Source: Fibrella aestuarina BUZ 2 (GTDB lineage Bacteria; Bacteroidota; Bacteroidia; Cytophagales; Spirosomataceae). From it: a stretch of 64,000 nucleotides of DNA. The stretch covers positions 6,585,815 through 6,649,814 of the forward strand of contig NC_020054.1 of NCBI RefSeq assembly GCF_000331105.1, written 5' to 3'. The notes beneath the pieces were generated by a model. That model did not search any database and was not told the origin of the DNA. It was given only the letters and a program-made list of their open reading frames with translations. Shown piece by piece: positions 18,694 to 26,821 of this stretch. The first letter of the stretch is position 1, and every line of letters begins with the position of its first letter. The translations under genes were made by a program, and so were the position numbers.

Positions 18694-19212
18694 TCAGTAA
18701 TCTGCTTCGTAGTCAATGGCGGCAATCTGCCAGGTACGTTCACCAGTGGGTGTTCGTAAGGTTACGGTTTCTCCTAAGCGTTTACCCTGCATCGACCGGG
18801 CTACGGGGGCTGTAAAGGCAATGCGTCGTTGGGCGGCGTTGGCCTCGTCGACACCGACGATGGTCAGTTGCCAGTCAGGTTGGCCGGGCGCCTGTAAGGT
18901 TATGGTAGCCCCGAAACGCACATCGTCGGTAGGTTGCTGCTGCGGCTCTACCAGCCGGGCGCTGGCAATGCGGGCGTTGAGCGCCCCAATCCGGCCGTTC
19001 AACTCGGCGAGTTGCCGGGTACGTTCGGGGTCATCAGGCACCCCCGTGGTCTGAATCCGGGCGTGGTCGGCTTCTAGTTCGGTCAGTTCGGCACGCAGCA
19101 AGCTTAGGCCACGGGGGGTCACGTAGTTGGGGGTGTTGGGCGGCAGGGGAGCCCGCGCCGGAATAACAACGGGGCCGTCGGCAGTTTCGTTTTTGAGGAA
19201 CGCGCTACTCAT
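18694..19212 (-). CDS. GreA/GreB-family transcript cleavage factor
   Basis: A 172-residue protein with the Gre layout. A long charged helical hairpin (about 30-90: YVTPRGLSLLRAELTELEADH..., then RTRQLAELNGRIGALNARIASARLVEP) is followed by the FKBP-like C-terminal domain (VRFGATITLQAP, ITFTAPVARSMQGKRLGETVTLRTP). The conserved SPIARALLGK motif of GreA/GreB appears as APVARSMQGKRLG. Gre factors rescue backtracked RNA polymerase; some relatives instead regulate polymerase. The extra N-terminal ~28 residues (FLKNETADGPVVIP) resemble GreB-type proteins of Bacteroidetes. Its ATG overlaps the upstream oxidoreductase stop (ATGA), so the two are translationally coupled. Confidence 0.85.
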   Translation of the reverse strand: MSSAFLKNETADGPVVIPARAPLPPNTPNYVTPRGLSLLRAELTELEADHARIQTTGVPDDPERTRQLAELNGRIGALNARIASARLVEPQQQPTDDVRFGATITLQAPGQPDWQLTIVGVDEANAAQRRIAFTAPVARSMQGKRLGETVTLRTPTGERTWQIAAIDYEADY

Positions 19213-20336
19213 GGCCGTTCGTTGGCTAATTGGTCGGCAGTCCAGGCTGTTTCCAGGCTGGTGAGACCGTTTTCTTCTGAAATAATCCGGTGTACATCGG
19301 GCTGTTTGATGGCCGCCGCCTGATCGCGGAACATCAGCCGGAGCAGTTCACTGTAGCGGTGCTGTTTCTCCACCTCAAACCCAAACCGAAGCTCGATCTG
19401 CTGGTAGGCGTGGAAGGTCTTGTGGCGACCGCCAATGGGTTTCGACGGGTCAATGTTGGCCGTAACGTCGAGTTGCGCGCCAGGGAAGAGCGTCATTAGT
19501 TCGCGGGTGGTGGTTTCGTCGGCGACGCAGCGGAGCACCATGCGGGTGGGCACCCACTCATAGAGCGTGATGTCGCCGCGCTCGAAAACCAGCCGCATCT
19601 CCTGCCGGTCCATCCGCCCGGTTTGGGTAAAACCGTGGTAAAAGTTGACGAATTGATGATTACCGGCATCGCCGTACCGAACCGTGGCCTGCACCTGATC
19701 GATGATATCCGCGCTGTTGGGGCGCTGGGTAGTCTGCGCCGCTACCACCTCACCTTTACCCAGCCAACCGGCAAAGAGATCGAAGAAGTGCACGCCGTGT
19801 TCGATAAAAATACCGCCCGATTTACTACGATCCCAGAACCAGTGTTCGGGGCTCAGGCCTTCGTCACCCGCGTAGTTCTCGAAATACCCGTGCAGGAAGT
19901 CGCCGAGCAATTGTTTGTCGATCAGGTGTTTGATGCGGGCAAAAAGCGGGTTGTACCGCTGCATGAGGTTCGTCACCATCAGCAGCCCCTTTTCGGCGGC
20001 TTTGGCCAGCATTTCCCGGCCCTGTTCGGGGTTCATCGCCAGCGGCTTCTCGCAGATGACGTGCTTACCGGCTTCGAGGGCCAGCATCGCCTGCTCGTAA
20101 TGTAGAAAAGGCGGCGTGGCAATGTAGACAATATCGACGTCGGGGTGCGCGACCAGTTCCTTCAGGCTACCGAGTTGGTCGGCCCCAAACCGCTGCGCGG
20201 TGCGGATGGCTTCTTCGCGTTTCGAGCCGGCAATGGCTACGAGCCGCGTGTTAGGATGTTGCAAAAACTGTTGAACAGCGTAGAGCCCAAAGCCCCCCAT
20301 CCCAATCACGCCAATGCCCATTTCCTTCTGTTCCAT
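19209..20336 (-). CDS. Gfo/Idh/MocA family oxidoreductase
   Basis: A 375-residue NAD(P)-dependent sugar/cyclitol oxidoreductase. The N-terminal Rossmann fold carries GVIGMGGFGLYAVQQF (GxGGxG-type) and the conserved catalytic-loop motif CEKPLAMNPEQ, with the Lys of EKP at about 95. The C-terminal alpha/beta domain has HGVHFFDLFAGW containing the His of the family active site. The substrate is unknown. It heads a two-gene unit with the Gre-like factor, overlapping by 4 bases, an unexpected pairing of metabolism and transcription. It is divergent from the Uma2 gene. Confidence 0.92.
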   Translation of the reverse strand: MEQKEMGIGVIGMGGFGLYAVQQFLQHPNTRLVAIAGSKREEAIRTAQRFGADQLGSLKELVAHPDVDIVYIATPPFLHYEQAMLALEAGKHVICEKPLAMNPEQGREMLAKAAEKGLLMVTNLMQRYNPLFARIKHLIDKQLLGDFLHGYFENYAGDEGLSPEHWFWDRSKSGGIFIEHGVHFFDLFAGWLGKGEVVAAQTTQRPNSADIIDQVQATVRYGDAGNHQFVNFYHGFTQTGRMDRQEMRLVFERGDITLYEWVPTRMVLRCVADETTTRELMTLFPGAQLDVTANIDPSKPIGGRHKTFHAYQQIELRFGFEVEKQHRYSELLRLMFRDQAAAIKQPDVHRIISEENGLTSLETAWTADQLANERP

Positions 20337-20477
20337 AACGTTGTATTCGGTTTGATCGGCCGCTGTTGGCGACCAATGTCTTCTCTTCCAACTTCCGTAG
20401 GTACGTTAATGTTATGGCAACAGAAAGTCGTATATTTAACAACCAACCCAATCGTCGGTAGCACGACGTCACAGCGT

Positions 20478-21056
20478 ATGGTCGCCTCAGCTCAGCCCAC
20501 CGAGCAATCTGGTATTGACTTGCCTCAATCGCTACAAACCGTCGATGAGTTTGAAGCCTGGCAACGCCTGTTCGTCAAGGAAGGAAGTTACGAGTTCGTG
20601 CGGGGGCGCGTTATTCCCAAACCCGCCATGAAACAGGACGAAGTCTTTATTACCGACTTTCTTTTGCGTCTTTTCACCAAGACAAACGCCTATGCACAGG
20701 GAGATTCACTGCTGCCCGAAACCGATTCATACGTGGATGGGGTACGCAAACGGATTCCTGATATAACGTACCTGACGGCGGAACAGAAACAAGCGATTCG
20801 GCGGGGGGAACGCGTCAGTACCCTGTTTGCCATTGAACTCCTGTCGGAATCGGAATCCTTCGAAGACGTTACCGACAAGATTCAGGATTACTTCGATGCT
20901 GGGGCGCAGTTGGTCTGGTACATCGCTCCCCGGCAGAAACGGGTGTATGCCTACACGTCAGCCACTGAGTCTGTGGTCTACAAAGCCGACGCAACCCTGT
21001 CGGCGGCTCCCCTCCTGCCCGATTTCCAGTTTACACTGACCAATTTGTTTGCCTGA
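20478..21056 (+). CDS. Uma2-family putative restriction endonuclease
   Basis: A 192-residue Uma2 (DUF820) protein with a PD-(D/E)xK nuclease-type fold. Features: EFVRGRVIPKP near the start, RIPDITYL (the PD-like Asp), FAIELLSESESFEDVTDKIQDYFDAGAQLVWYI (E-x-K-like core with Lys in DKIQDYF) and the terminal LLPDFQFTLTNLF. Uma2 proteins are abundant in cyanobacteria and Cytophagales; their biological role is unclear. The ATG at 20478 is chosen because homology starts after it. Longer in-frame starts back to 20145 would overlap the divergent oxidoreductase gene and its promoter. A TATATTTA at ~20430 resembles a -7 element. Confidence 0.88.
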   Translation: MVASAQPTEQSGIDLPQSLQTVDEFEAWQRLFVKEGSYEFVRGRVIPKPAMKQDEVFITDFLLRLFTKTNAYAQGDSLLPETDSYVDGVRKRIPDITYLTAEQKQAIRRGERVSTLFAIELLSESESFEDVTDKIQDYFDAGAQLVWYIAPRQKRVYAYTSATESVVYKADATLSAAPLLPDFQFTLTNLFA

Positions 21057-21181
21057 GTGGCCGGGTCAGGTACGTCTTTTTACAGCCTCAAACGCTGCTG
21101 ACATAGGGCTGTCAGTGGTTGCGCAGACCTTTGTATGGTCAAGTGACAACGACTGCTTCACCGCTCAATTCTCCGTTCAGC

Positions 21182-21598
21182 ATGCTTACTGTACTGCCCG
21201 CCATCAACTGGCTAAGTGTTCTTGTTGCCTTTGTACTCTATTTTGGCTTAGGTGCCTTCTGGTACCTGTTTCTGTTCCCCAAACCGTATCGGATTTCCCT
21301 CGGGCGAAGCGCCAACGAGCCACAAAGCGGCAATCCACTGTACATCGTCGGGCCAGCGGTCTGTTCGCTGATTATCACCCTAACGAGCGCGGTACTGTTA
21401 TACGCCCTGAACGTGACGTCGTATGGTGCGGCCACACTTTTTGCGGCGGTAGTTGGCGGTGGCTATCTGGTTACCAACACGGTCAACATTGCTATCAATC
21501 CGAATATTCCCCGGCCCTTCCTGTATGGGCTGATTACGGGCAGCTACCACTTTGTTGGTCTACTGCTGATCAGTCTGTTGTTGGTAGCTATGCGCTAG
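21182..21598 (+). CDS. DUF1761-like small integral membrane protein
   Basis: A 138-residue protein with four hydrophobic segments (about 7-28, 52-78, 82-104, 116-137). Its N-terminal helix has the pattern NWLSVLVAFVLYFGLGAFWYLFLFPKPY, followed by W/Y-rich short loops, matching the DUF1761 arrangement. No catalytic motif is visible and the function is unknown. The start at 21182 puts the first helix right after the Met; a longer in-frame ATG at 21119 adds only a non-conserved leader. It is transcribed alone and followed by a modest stem-loop (CAGAGCGC/GCGCTCTG, 21609-21643) lying between it and the convergent exonuclease gene. Confidence 0.75.
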   Translation: MLTVLPAINWLSVLVAFVLYFGLGAFWYLFLFPKPYRISLGRSANEPQSGNPLYIVGPAVCSLIITLTSAVLLYALNVTSYGAATLFAAVVGGGYLVTNTVNIAINPNIPRPFLYGLITGSYHFVGLLLISLLLVAMR

Positions 21599-21678
21599 GG
21601 TAATGAGGCAGAGCGCAGTGACACACCCGTCAACGGCGCTCTGTCTATCAAGCCATTAGGCAACTTATTGGCCAGCCG

Positions 21679-22215
21679 CTAATAAACCATCGACGGTTTG
21701 GGACGGGGAATATGGCCCCGGTGGTCGTGCTGCAATAGTAGTTCGAACAGCTTCACCGTAGCGGCGGCGTCACCATACGCGCGGTGGCGGGCCGATACCG
21801 GAATTTCGAGCGACCGGCAGAGCTTACCGAGGCTATACGACGGCAAGCCGGGAATGATTTTACGACTCAACCGGACGGTGCAGAGCGTTCGCCGCAAGAA
21901 CTCGCGGTCGAGCCAGTTCATCTCTTTTTGCAGGAAACCGAAATCGAACTGCACATTATGCGCCACAAAAATGGCCCCGTCGGTGATCTCATGCACACGG
22001 TCGGCCACCTGATCGAACGTAGGGGCTTCGGCCACCATCGCGTCGGTGATGCGCGTGAGCTGACTGATAAACGGCGGAATGGGATGGCCCGGATTAAGGA
22101 GGGTCTGAAACTCGTCGACGATCTGGTTACCGTCGTGGCGGATCAGGGCAATTTCAGTAAGGCGAGTGGGGCCTTTCACGCCGCCAGTGGTCTCAACGTC
22201 AACGATACAATACAC
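21679..22215 (-). CDS. DnaQ-like (DEDDh) 3'-5' exonuclease
   Basis: A 178-residue exonuclease of the DnaQ/PolC epsilon-type. ExoI is CIVDVETTG (Asp, Glu). ExoII is FVAHNVQFDFGFL (Asp). ExoIII ends in SARHRAYGDAAAT, with the His and Asp of the h subclass. It is short and carries no GIY-YIG domain in frame, so it is a stand-alone proofreading-type or RNA/DNA-trimming nuclease. The start is GTG at 22215; there is no in-frame ATG between it and the upstream stop. It is divergent from aroE. Confidence 0.9.
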   Translation of the reverse strand: MYCIVDVETTGGVKGPTRLTEIALIRHDGNQIVDEFQTLLNPGHPIPPFISQLTRITDAMVAEAPTFDQVADRVHEITDGAIFVAHNVQFDFGFLQKEMNWLDREFLRRTLCTVRLSRKIIPGLPSYSLGKLCRSLEIPVSARHRAYGDAAATVKLFELLLQHDHRGHIPRPKPSMVY

Positions 22216-22374
22216 GCAGTGCGAAATAGGATGCTAAGAGTGATACCAAGAACTCACGCACCATGCGCGACAATTGACATTCCCTTAAGTGGATAAGCGA
22301 TTAGCCGATAGCCTAAAAATAGAACGCGACAACGAAACGAACAATTCCAGACACAAAGATGACCGGTGGCCCAC

Positions 22375-22382
22375 TACTTTTG
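22375..22382 (+). promoter_or_regulatory. -7 element abutting the aroE start
   Basis: TACTTTTG matches TAnnTTTG and ends only 5 bases before the aroE ATG, implying a leaderless or near-leaderless mRNA. Confidence 0.6.
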
Positions 22383-22387
22383 CGAGT

Positions 22388-23143
22388 ATGACGCGCTACG
22401 GATTAATCGGCCACCCACTGACCCACTCCTTCTCCCAGAACTATTTCACCCAGAAATTCGCCCGCGAAGGCATCGCCGACGCCCGCTACGACCTGTTTGA
22501 CCTGCCCGACATCGCGGCCCTGTCCGACTTATTGCAAACACCTGGGCTGCGGGGGCTGAACGTCACGATTCCGCATAAAACCAACGTGCTGCCCTACCTA
22601 GACCGGCTCGACGCATCGGCGCAGAAAGTGGGCGCTGTCAACGTGATTCGTCTCGAAACGGACGGCAGCCGAACCGGCTTCAACTCCGACTATTACGGCT
22701 TTCGGCTGGCGCTGGAAGAAGCGTGGCGGGAAGGGCACGGGGCAGGGGGCGTTGGGCAGGGCATGAAGGCGCTCATTCTGGGGACGGGTGGGGCATCGAA
22801 GGCGGTGGTGGCGGCGCTTACGGATATGGGGATTGCGCACAAAATGGTGTCGCGCACGCCCGATGCCAATGGTCTCCGCTACGCCGACGTACCTGACTTG
22901 ATCGCCGAGTATCACCTGATCGTCAACTGTTCGCCCGTGGGTACGTACCCCAACGTATCCGCCGCGCCCGATCTACCTTACGATCGGCTCACACCCCAGC
23001 ATTTTCTGTATGACCTGGTCTACAACCCCGCCGAAACCGAATTTTTGCGGCGGGGGCGGGCGCAGGGAGCTGCCGGTCTCAACGGCTATCGGATGCTCGT
23101 TTTGCAGGCCGAAAAGTCGTGGGAAATCTGGAATGAACACTAG
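22388..23143 (+). CDS. aroE: shikimate dehydrogenase
   Basis: A 251-residue AroE, which reduces 3-dehydroshikimate to shikimate with NADPH in aromatic amino-acid synthesis. Motifs: YGLIGHPLTHSFSQ (substrate-binding Ser pair), GLNVTIPHKT with the catalytic Lys, ALILGTGGASKAV (NADP glycine loop), VNCSPVGTYPN and DLVYNPAETEFLRR, then GLxM-type end (GLNGYRMLVLQAEKSWEIW). The ATG at 22388 fits the family N-terminus; an in-frame upstream extension to 22289 is not conserved and would cover the promoter. A terminator follows at 23153. Confidence 0.95.
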   Translation: MTRYGLIGHPLTHSFSQNYFTQKFAREGIADARYDLFDLPDIAALSDLLQTPGLRGLNVTIPHKTNVLPYLDRLDASAQKVGAVNVIRLETDGSRTGFNSDYYGFRLALEEAWREGHGAGGVGQGMKALILGTGGASKAVVAALTDMGIAHKMVSRTPDANGLRYADVPDLIAEYHLIVNCSPVGTYPNVSAAPDLPYDRLTPQHFLYDLVYNPAETEFLRRGRAQGAAGLNGYRMLVLQAEKSWEIWNEH

Positions 23144-23152
23144 TCGAATTCA

Positions 23153-23177
23153 ACCCGACGGCTCACGTCGGGTATTT
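23153..23177 (+). terminator. intrinsic terminator of aroE
   Basis: An 8-bp stem ACCCGACG/CGTCGGGT with a 5-base loop and the tail ATTTT, 10 bases after the stop. Confidence 0.8.
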
Positions 23178-23201
23178 TCTGTCTTTTAACCGTCATCACC
23201 G

Positions 23202-23483
23202 ATGTCACTTCTGCTCATTGCCAACATTACGGCCAAACCCGGCTGCGGCCCCGATCTGAAACCCGCCCTACTTGAGTTGGTCGAAGCTGTCAGGACCGAA
23301 CCCGCCTGTTTGTTGTACGAACTCTACGAAAGCACCGAATCACCCGACCGCTTCATCATGCACGAACGTTGGCCCGATCAGGCGGGGCTCGACGCCCACA
23401 ACCAGATGCCGCACATGGCCGCGTTTCAGCAGAAAGCCGGCTCGTTGCTCGACGACGTAACCCTGACCAAAGTAGAGCAGTAG
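23202..23483 (+). CDS. antibiotic biosynthesis monooxygenase (ABM) domain protein
   Basis: A 93-residue single-domain ABM protein (ferredoxin-like fold, YgiN-like). The pattern is typical: LLLIANITAKPGC, LKPALLELVEAVRTEPACLLYELYE, RFIMHERWPDQAGLDAHNQMPHMAAF. Family members are dimeric quinol or polyketide oxygenases, or simply small-molecule binders; the substrate cannot be predicted. The His-rich DAHNQMPHM segment is conserved in the family. No promoter element matching the consensus is evident. Confidence 0.85.
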   Translation: MSLLLIANITAKPGCGPDLKPALLELVEAVRTEPACLLYELYESTESPDRFIMHERWPDQAGLDAHNQMPHMAAFQQKAGSLLDDVTLTKVEQ

Positions 23484-23562
23484 CCGAGGCCAGGCACCCG
23501 CTTCCGTAAACGAACCAACCGATTTTAGCCCCACCGAAGCTGGTGCTTTGGTATTATTCATT

Positions 23563-24750
23563 ATGCTTTTCCAAAACGCAACCGTTTTTACCGGCGATCA
23601 ACTGCTGTCGGGCTACGATGTACTGATCGAGCGCGGTCAGATCAGCGCCATAAGTACCGATCTACTCGACGCCACCACCGAGCAAGTGATCGATCTGAAT
23701 GGCGATTACCTGGTGCCGGGCTTCATTGACCTGCAATTGTATGGTGGCTCGGAAGCGTTCCTAAACGAAACACCCACGCCCGACGCGATCCGGCAGATTT
23801 TCGACAGCCACGCCCGCAACGGCACCACCACGCTGCTGCCCACGATGCACTCCGACACGTTGGCGCAGATGCAACAGGCCATGGCAGCCATCGCGACGGT
23901 GCGGGACGCCATGCCGCTCAACGTACCCGGCATTCACCTGGAAGGCCCTTATTTCAACCCAGTAAAACGCGGGGCGCATCGGGCAGCGCTGGTACGTACC
24001 CCAGCCGAAGGCGAACTGGAAGCGCTCTTCAGCACCAATGCCGACGTGATCCGTATTCTAACGGCCGCGCCTGAGGTTCTCTCCGATGAGCAACTCGCTC
24101 TCCTGAATCAGTTGAAGCACCCCGACACGCTGCTGTCACTGGGGCATAGTAACGCCACCTATCAGCAGGCAACCGATGCCTTCAATGGCGCGGGAGCCTC
24201 GCCCGTATTCACGCTGGCAACGCACCTGTACAACGCCATGCGGGGCTTCGAAAGCCGCGAGCCAGGCACTGTAGGGGCTATTTTCGATCACCCAACCGTG
24301 GCCTGTAGCATTATCGCTGACGGCTACCACTGCGCCCCGGCGGCCATTCGGATGGCGCACCGGCTGCTCGGCCCCGACCGGCTCTTTATGATCTGCGATG
24401 CGCTGTTTGCCAACCCGCCGCGCCCCACCTTCGCGCTGGGCGATTTCATCGTCAGCTACGAACCCGGCAGCGGCACACCCGACGAGCCCCTGCACGGTCG
24501 GTACGTCAGCCACGAAGGGAAGCTGGGCGGCACAGCTATCACCCTCGCCGATTGTGTGCGGTACGCCGTGGATACCGTCGACCTGCCGCTGACGGACGTA
24601 TTACGGATGGCGTCGACCACGCCGGCCCGCCTCATTGGTCTCGATACTCAGATTGGCCATATAAAGGCTGGGTACGTGGCTAACCTCGTTCACCTCGACC
24701 GGTCATTGACCGTGAAGGGCGTCTGGATCGACGGAGAAGCGCTGGCCTAA
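23563..24750 (+). CDS. nagA: N-acetylglucosamine-6-phosphate deacetylase
   Basis: A 395-residue amidohydrolase that removes acetate from GlcNAc-6-phosphate, feeding the NagB-type deaminase encoded at 16.7-18.6 kb. Motifs: VPGFIDLQLYGG (the divergent metal strand typical of NagA), HLEGPYFNPVKRGAH (metal Glu and substrate loop), SLGHSNATYQQA (metal His), THLYNAM (metal His), ADGYHC and FMICDALFA, where the general-base Asp falls in the CDA segment. The ATG at 23563 is preferred over a TTG 15 bases earlier. The 3' end overlaps the convergent ribD stop by 4 bases. Confidence 0.93.
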   Translation: MLFQNATVFTGDQLLSGYDVLIERGQISAISTDLLDATTEQVIDLNGDYLVPGFIDLQLYGGSEAFLNETPTPDAIRQIFDSHARNGTTTLLPTMHSDTLAQMQQAMAAIATVRDAMPLNVPGIHLEGPYFNPVKRGAHRAALVRTPAEGELEALFSTNADVIRILTAAPEVLSDEQLALLNQLKHPDTLLSLGHSNATYQQATDAFNGAGASPVFTLATHLYNAMRGFESREPGTVGAIFDHPTVACSIIADGYHCAPAAIRMAHRLLGPDRLFMICDALFANPPRPTFALGDFIVSYEPGSGTPDEPLHGRYVSHEGKLGGTAITLADCVRYAVDTVDLPLTDVLRMASTTPARLIGLDTQIGHIKAGYVANLVHLDRSLTVKGVWIDGEALA

Positions 24751-25799
24751 GCGCGTCGCCACGTCCACAGCTCATCCGTCCCAACTTGCTCGCGGCTCAC
24801 CAACGTACCTCGCGCGGTTGGGGCGGCAACACCCTGACCCAGCGTCTGCATGCTTCGGAATTGGCGAATTTCGTCCCAAAGCCCGGCGTCGAGGAACGTA
24901 CCCAGCACCTGCGCCCCGCCCTCAACCAATACCGATTGAATACGGCGTTCGTGCAGGTCGGTGAGTAAGTCTGGCAGTGAATCGGCGGCGGCGTAGCTCA
25001 CGTTTTCTGAAGCTACAGGTACGTCCAGTCCCGACCGATGATAGACCAGCGTTGGTTGGGTGCCATCAAACAGATGGAGCGTGGTAAGTAATGCAAGCGT
25101 GCGATCCAGCACGACCCGCACCGGCGACCGACCCGGCCATAATCGCGTGTTGAGGCGGGGGTTATCGTGGCGAGCGGTGGTGGTCCCAACCAGAATTGCG
25201 TCTTCTTCGCTCCGCCAGCGGTGCACCAGCCGCCCCGCCAGTGGCCCACTAATGGGAACCGGCGTAGCACCAGGGCCACCCATGAAGCCGTCGGCAGTCT
25301 CAGCCCATTTCAGGATGACGTAGGGCCGTTGCTGTTCGATAGCCGTAAAAAAACGGGCATTCAGCAGGCGGCCTTCGTCGGTCAGCAAGCCTGTAATTAC
25401 CTCGATACCGGCATCACGCAGTTTTTCAAAGCCTTTGCCAGCTACCAGCGGATTGGGGTCGTCGTTGCAACACACGACCCGGCCCAGTTGCTTTTGGATA
25501 AGCAGATCAGCGCAGGGTGGCGTTTTGCCCCAATGCGAACAGGGTTCAAGCGTGACGTAGGCCGTCGATTGGGGCAGCAGCGCTTCGTCGGCTGGCAGCA
25601 CGGCCCGAACGGCATTGACTTCGGCATGGGGGCCGCCATACTGTTGATGCCAGCCTTCACCCAGGATGCGCCCCGTAGCACCCTCCCCTAAATCGTGGAC
25701 AATGACACAGCCAACCATCGGGTTGGGACTAACGTGACCCCGACCCAACGTAGCCAGATCGAGGGCCCGGCGCATGATCAGTGAATTGGGTGTATTCAT
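24747..25799 (-). CDS. ribD: bifunctional riboflavin deaminase/reductase RibD
   Basis: A 350-residue enzyme catalysing the second and third steps of riboflavin synthesis. The N-terminal cytidine-deaminase-type domain (1-150) has HAEVNAV (zinc His, catalytic Glu) and TLEPCSHWGKTPPCADLL (PCxxxxxxPPC zinc cysteines). The C-terminal reductase domain (about 150-350) has LKWAETADGFM, ILVGTTTARHDNPRLNTR and VLVEGGAQVLGTFL. It begins at the ATG at 25799; a TTG one codon earlier is less likely. The 15-bp palindrome at 25801 begins one base upstream of this start codon. Confidence 0.94.
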   Translation of the reverse strand: MNTPNSLIMRRALDLATLGRGHVSPNPMVGCVIVHDLGEGATGRILGEGWHQQYGGPHAEVNAVRAVLPADEALLPQSTAYVTLEPCSHWGKTPPCADLLIQKQLGRVVCCNDDPNPLVAGKGFEKLRDAGIEVITGLLTDEGRLLNARFFTAIEQQRPYVILKWAETADGFMGGPGATPVPISGPLAGRLVHRWRSEEDAILVGTTTARHDNPRLNTRLWPGRSPVRVVLDRTLALLTTLHLFDGTQPTLVYHRSGLDVPVASENVSYAAADSLPDLLTDLHERRIQSVLVEGGAQVLGTFLDAGLWDEIRQFRSMQTLGQGVAAPTARGTLVSREQVGTDELWTWRRA

Positions 25800-25800
25800 C

Positions 25801-25833
25801 AAACCTATAAGGTTTCGAAAACCTTATAGGTTT
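25801..25833. repeat. AAACCTATAAGGTTT palindrome between ribD and prmC
   Basis: A perfect 15-bp inverted repeat with a 3-base loop (CGA). The same palindrome recurs at 28398-28430 and, in longer forms, at 49117-49175 and ~52200-52243. Here it lies between divergent genes, so it cannot be merely a terminator. Confidence 0.85.
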
Positions 25834-25843
25834 AAAACTTCCC

Positions 25844-25851
25844 TATTTTTG
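25844..25851 (+). promoter_or_regulatory. -7 element of prmC
   Basis: TATTTTTG matches TAnnTTTG, 32 bases before the prmC ATG. Confidence 0.6.
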
Positions 25852-25883
25852 TCGAACTCAGCATAGCGTCTGTACTTCACCGA

Positions 25884-26741
25884 ATGGCTCTTACCACGCG
25901 TCCCCTTTATCAACAACTTAGCCGTAACATCACGGCCTATCCGCCTGAAGAAGCGCGCGAGATGGCCTTTATGCTACTCGACCACTATTTCGGCCTCCGC
26001 AAAGCCGATGTATTGGCCGATAAACCGCTCCCCGCCAACCGTACCGAACCCGACTGGTTTCGGATCATCGAACGGCTTAACCGGCAGGAACCGATTCAGC
26101 ACGTGATTGGTACGACCATTTTTTGCGGACTGGAATTTGAAGTATCGCCCGACGTGCTGATTCCCCGCCCCGAAACGGAAGACCTCGTCCGGCTGATTAT
26201 GCACGATTTTGCCGATCAGACCGAACGGCCCGTGCGTGTCATCGATATCGGTACGGGCAGTGGCTGCCTGGCGGTAACGCTCGCCCGGTTCCTGCCCCAG
26301 TCTGACGTAACGGCCTATGATGTGTCGGAGGTGGCGCTGGCGATGGCCCAACGCAACGCCGACAAGCTTAACGCCGAGGTGACCTTTCAGAAACAGGATA
26401 TTCTGGCCGTGGCCCAGCAGCAGGTGGGTACGTTCGATTGCGTGGTGAGCAACCCGCCTTACGTAACCCGCTCGGAAGCCGCCCAGATGGACAAGAATGT
26501 GCTGGACTATGAACCCGACGTGGCTCTGTTTGTCGACGACGCCGACCCGCTGATTTTCTACAAGGCCGTTGCCGATTTCGCCGCCCACAACCTGTCGGAA
26601 GCCGGTGTCTGTTACGTCGAAATCAACGAACGGTTCGGCGAAGCGACCAAGGCGGTTTTCGACGAACGCGGCTTCCAGAACGTTCAGATTTTTAAAGACA
26701 TTCACGGCAAAGATCGCAGCGTCAGAGCGACCAAAAACTAG
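25884..26741 (+). CDS. prmC: peptide chain release factor N5-glutamine methyltransferase
   Basis: A 285-residue PrmC/HemK, which methylates the Gln of the GGQ motif in release factors with S-adenosylmethionine. An N-terminal helical substrate-binding domain (1-80) precedes the Rossmann-like methyltransferase domain with VIDIGTGSGCLAVTLA (AdoMet loop, ~112), and the catalytic NPPY at about 190 within VVSNPPYVTRSE. The C-terminal EINERFGEATKAVF and KDIHGKDRSVRA are typical. The moxR gene follows after a gap filled by an inverted repeat. Confidence 0.95.
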   Translation: MALTTRPLYQQLSRNITAYPPEEAREMAFMLLDHYFGLRKADVLADKPLPANRTEPDWFRIIERLNRQEPIQHVIGTTIFCGLEFEVSPDVLIPRPETEDLVRLIMHDFADQTERPVRVIDIGTGSGCLAVTLARFLPQSDVTAYDVSEVALAMAQRNADKLNAEVTFQKQDILAVAQQQVGTFDCVVSNPPYVTRSEAAQMDKNVLDYEPDVALFVDDADPLIFYKAVADFAAHNLSEAGVCYVEINERFGEATKAVFDERGFQNVQIFKDIHGKDRSVRATKN

Positions 26742-26821
26742 TTTGACGTTTAACGTCTAACGTTTACGATTTGCCTGCGGACCGTTAATGAACGTTAGAC
26801 GTCAACCGCCAAACCTTTCAT
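26742..26821. repeat. hairpin-forming spacer between prmC and moxR
   Basis: The 80-base gap is an imperfect inverted repeat. The left arm reads GACGTTTAACGTCTAACGTTTA and the right arm TGAACGTTAGACGTCAACCGCC; most positions pair. Arms are made of the reiterated word AACGTYTA. The repeat ends a few bases before the moxR ATG. Confidence 0.75.

Noticed and set aside
20145..20477. Upstream extension of the Uma2 protein by 111 codons
   Set aside because: The extension overlaps the divergent oxidoreductase gene and its promoter; family similarity begins only at the ATG at 20478.
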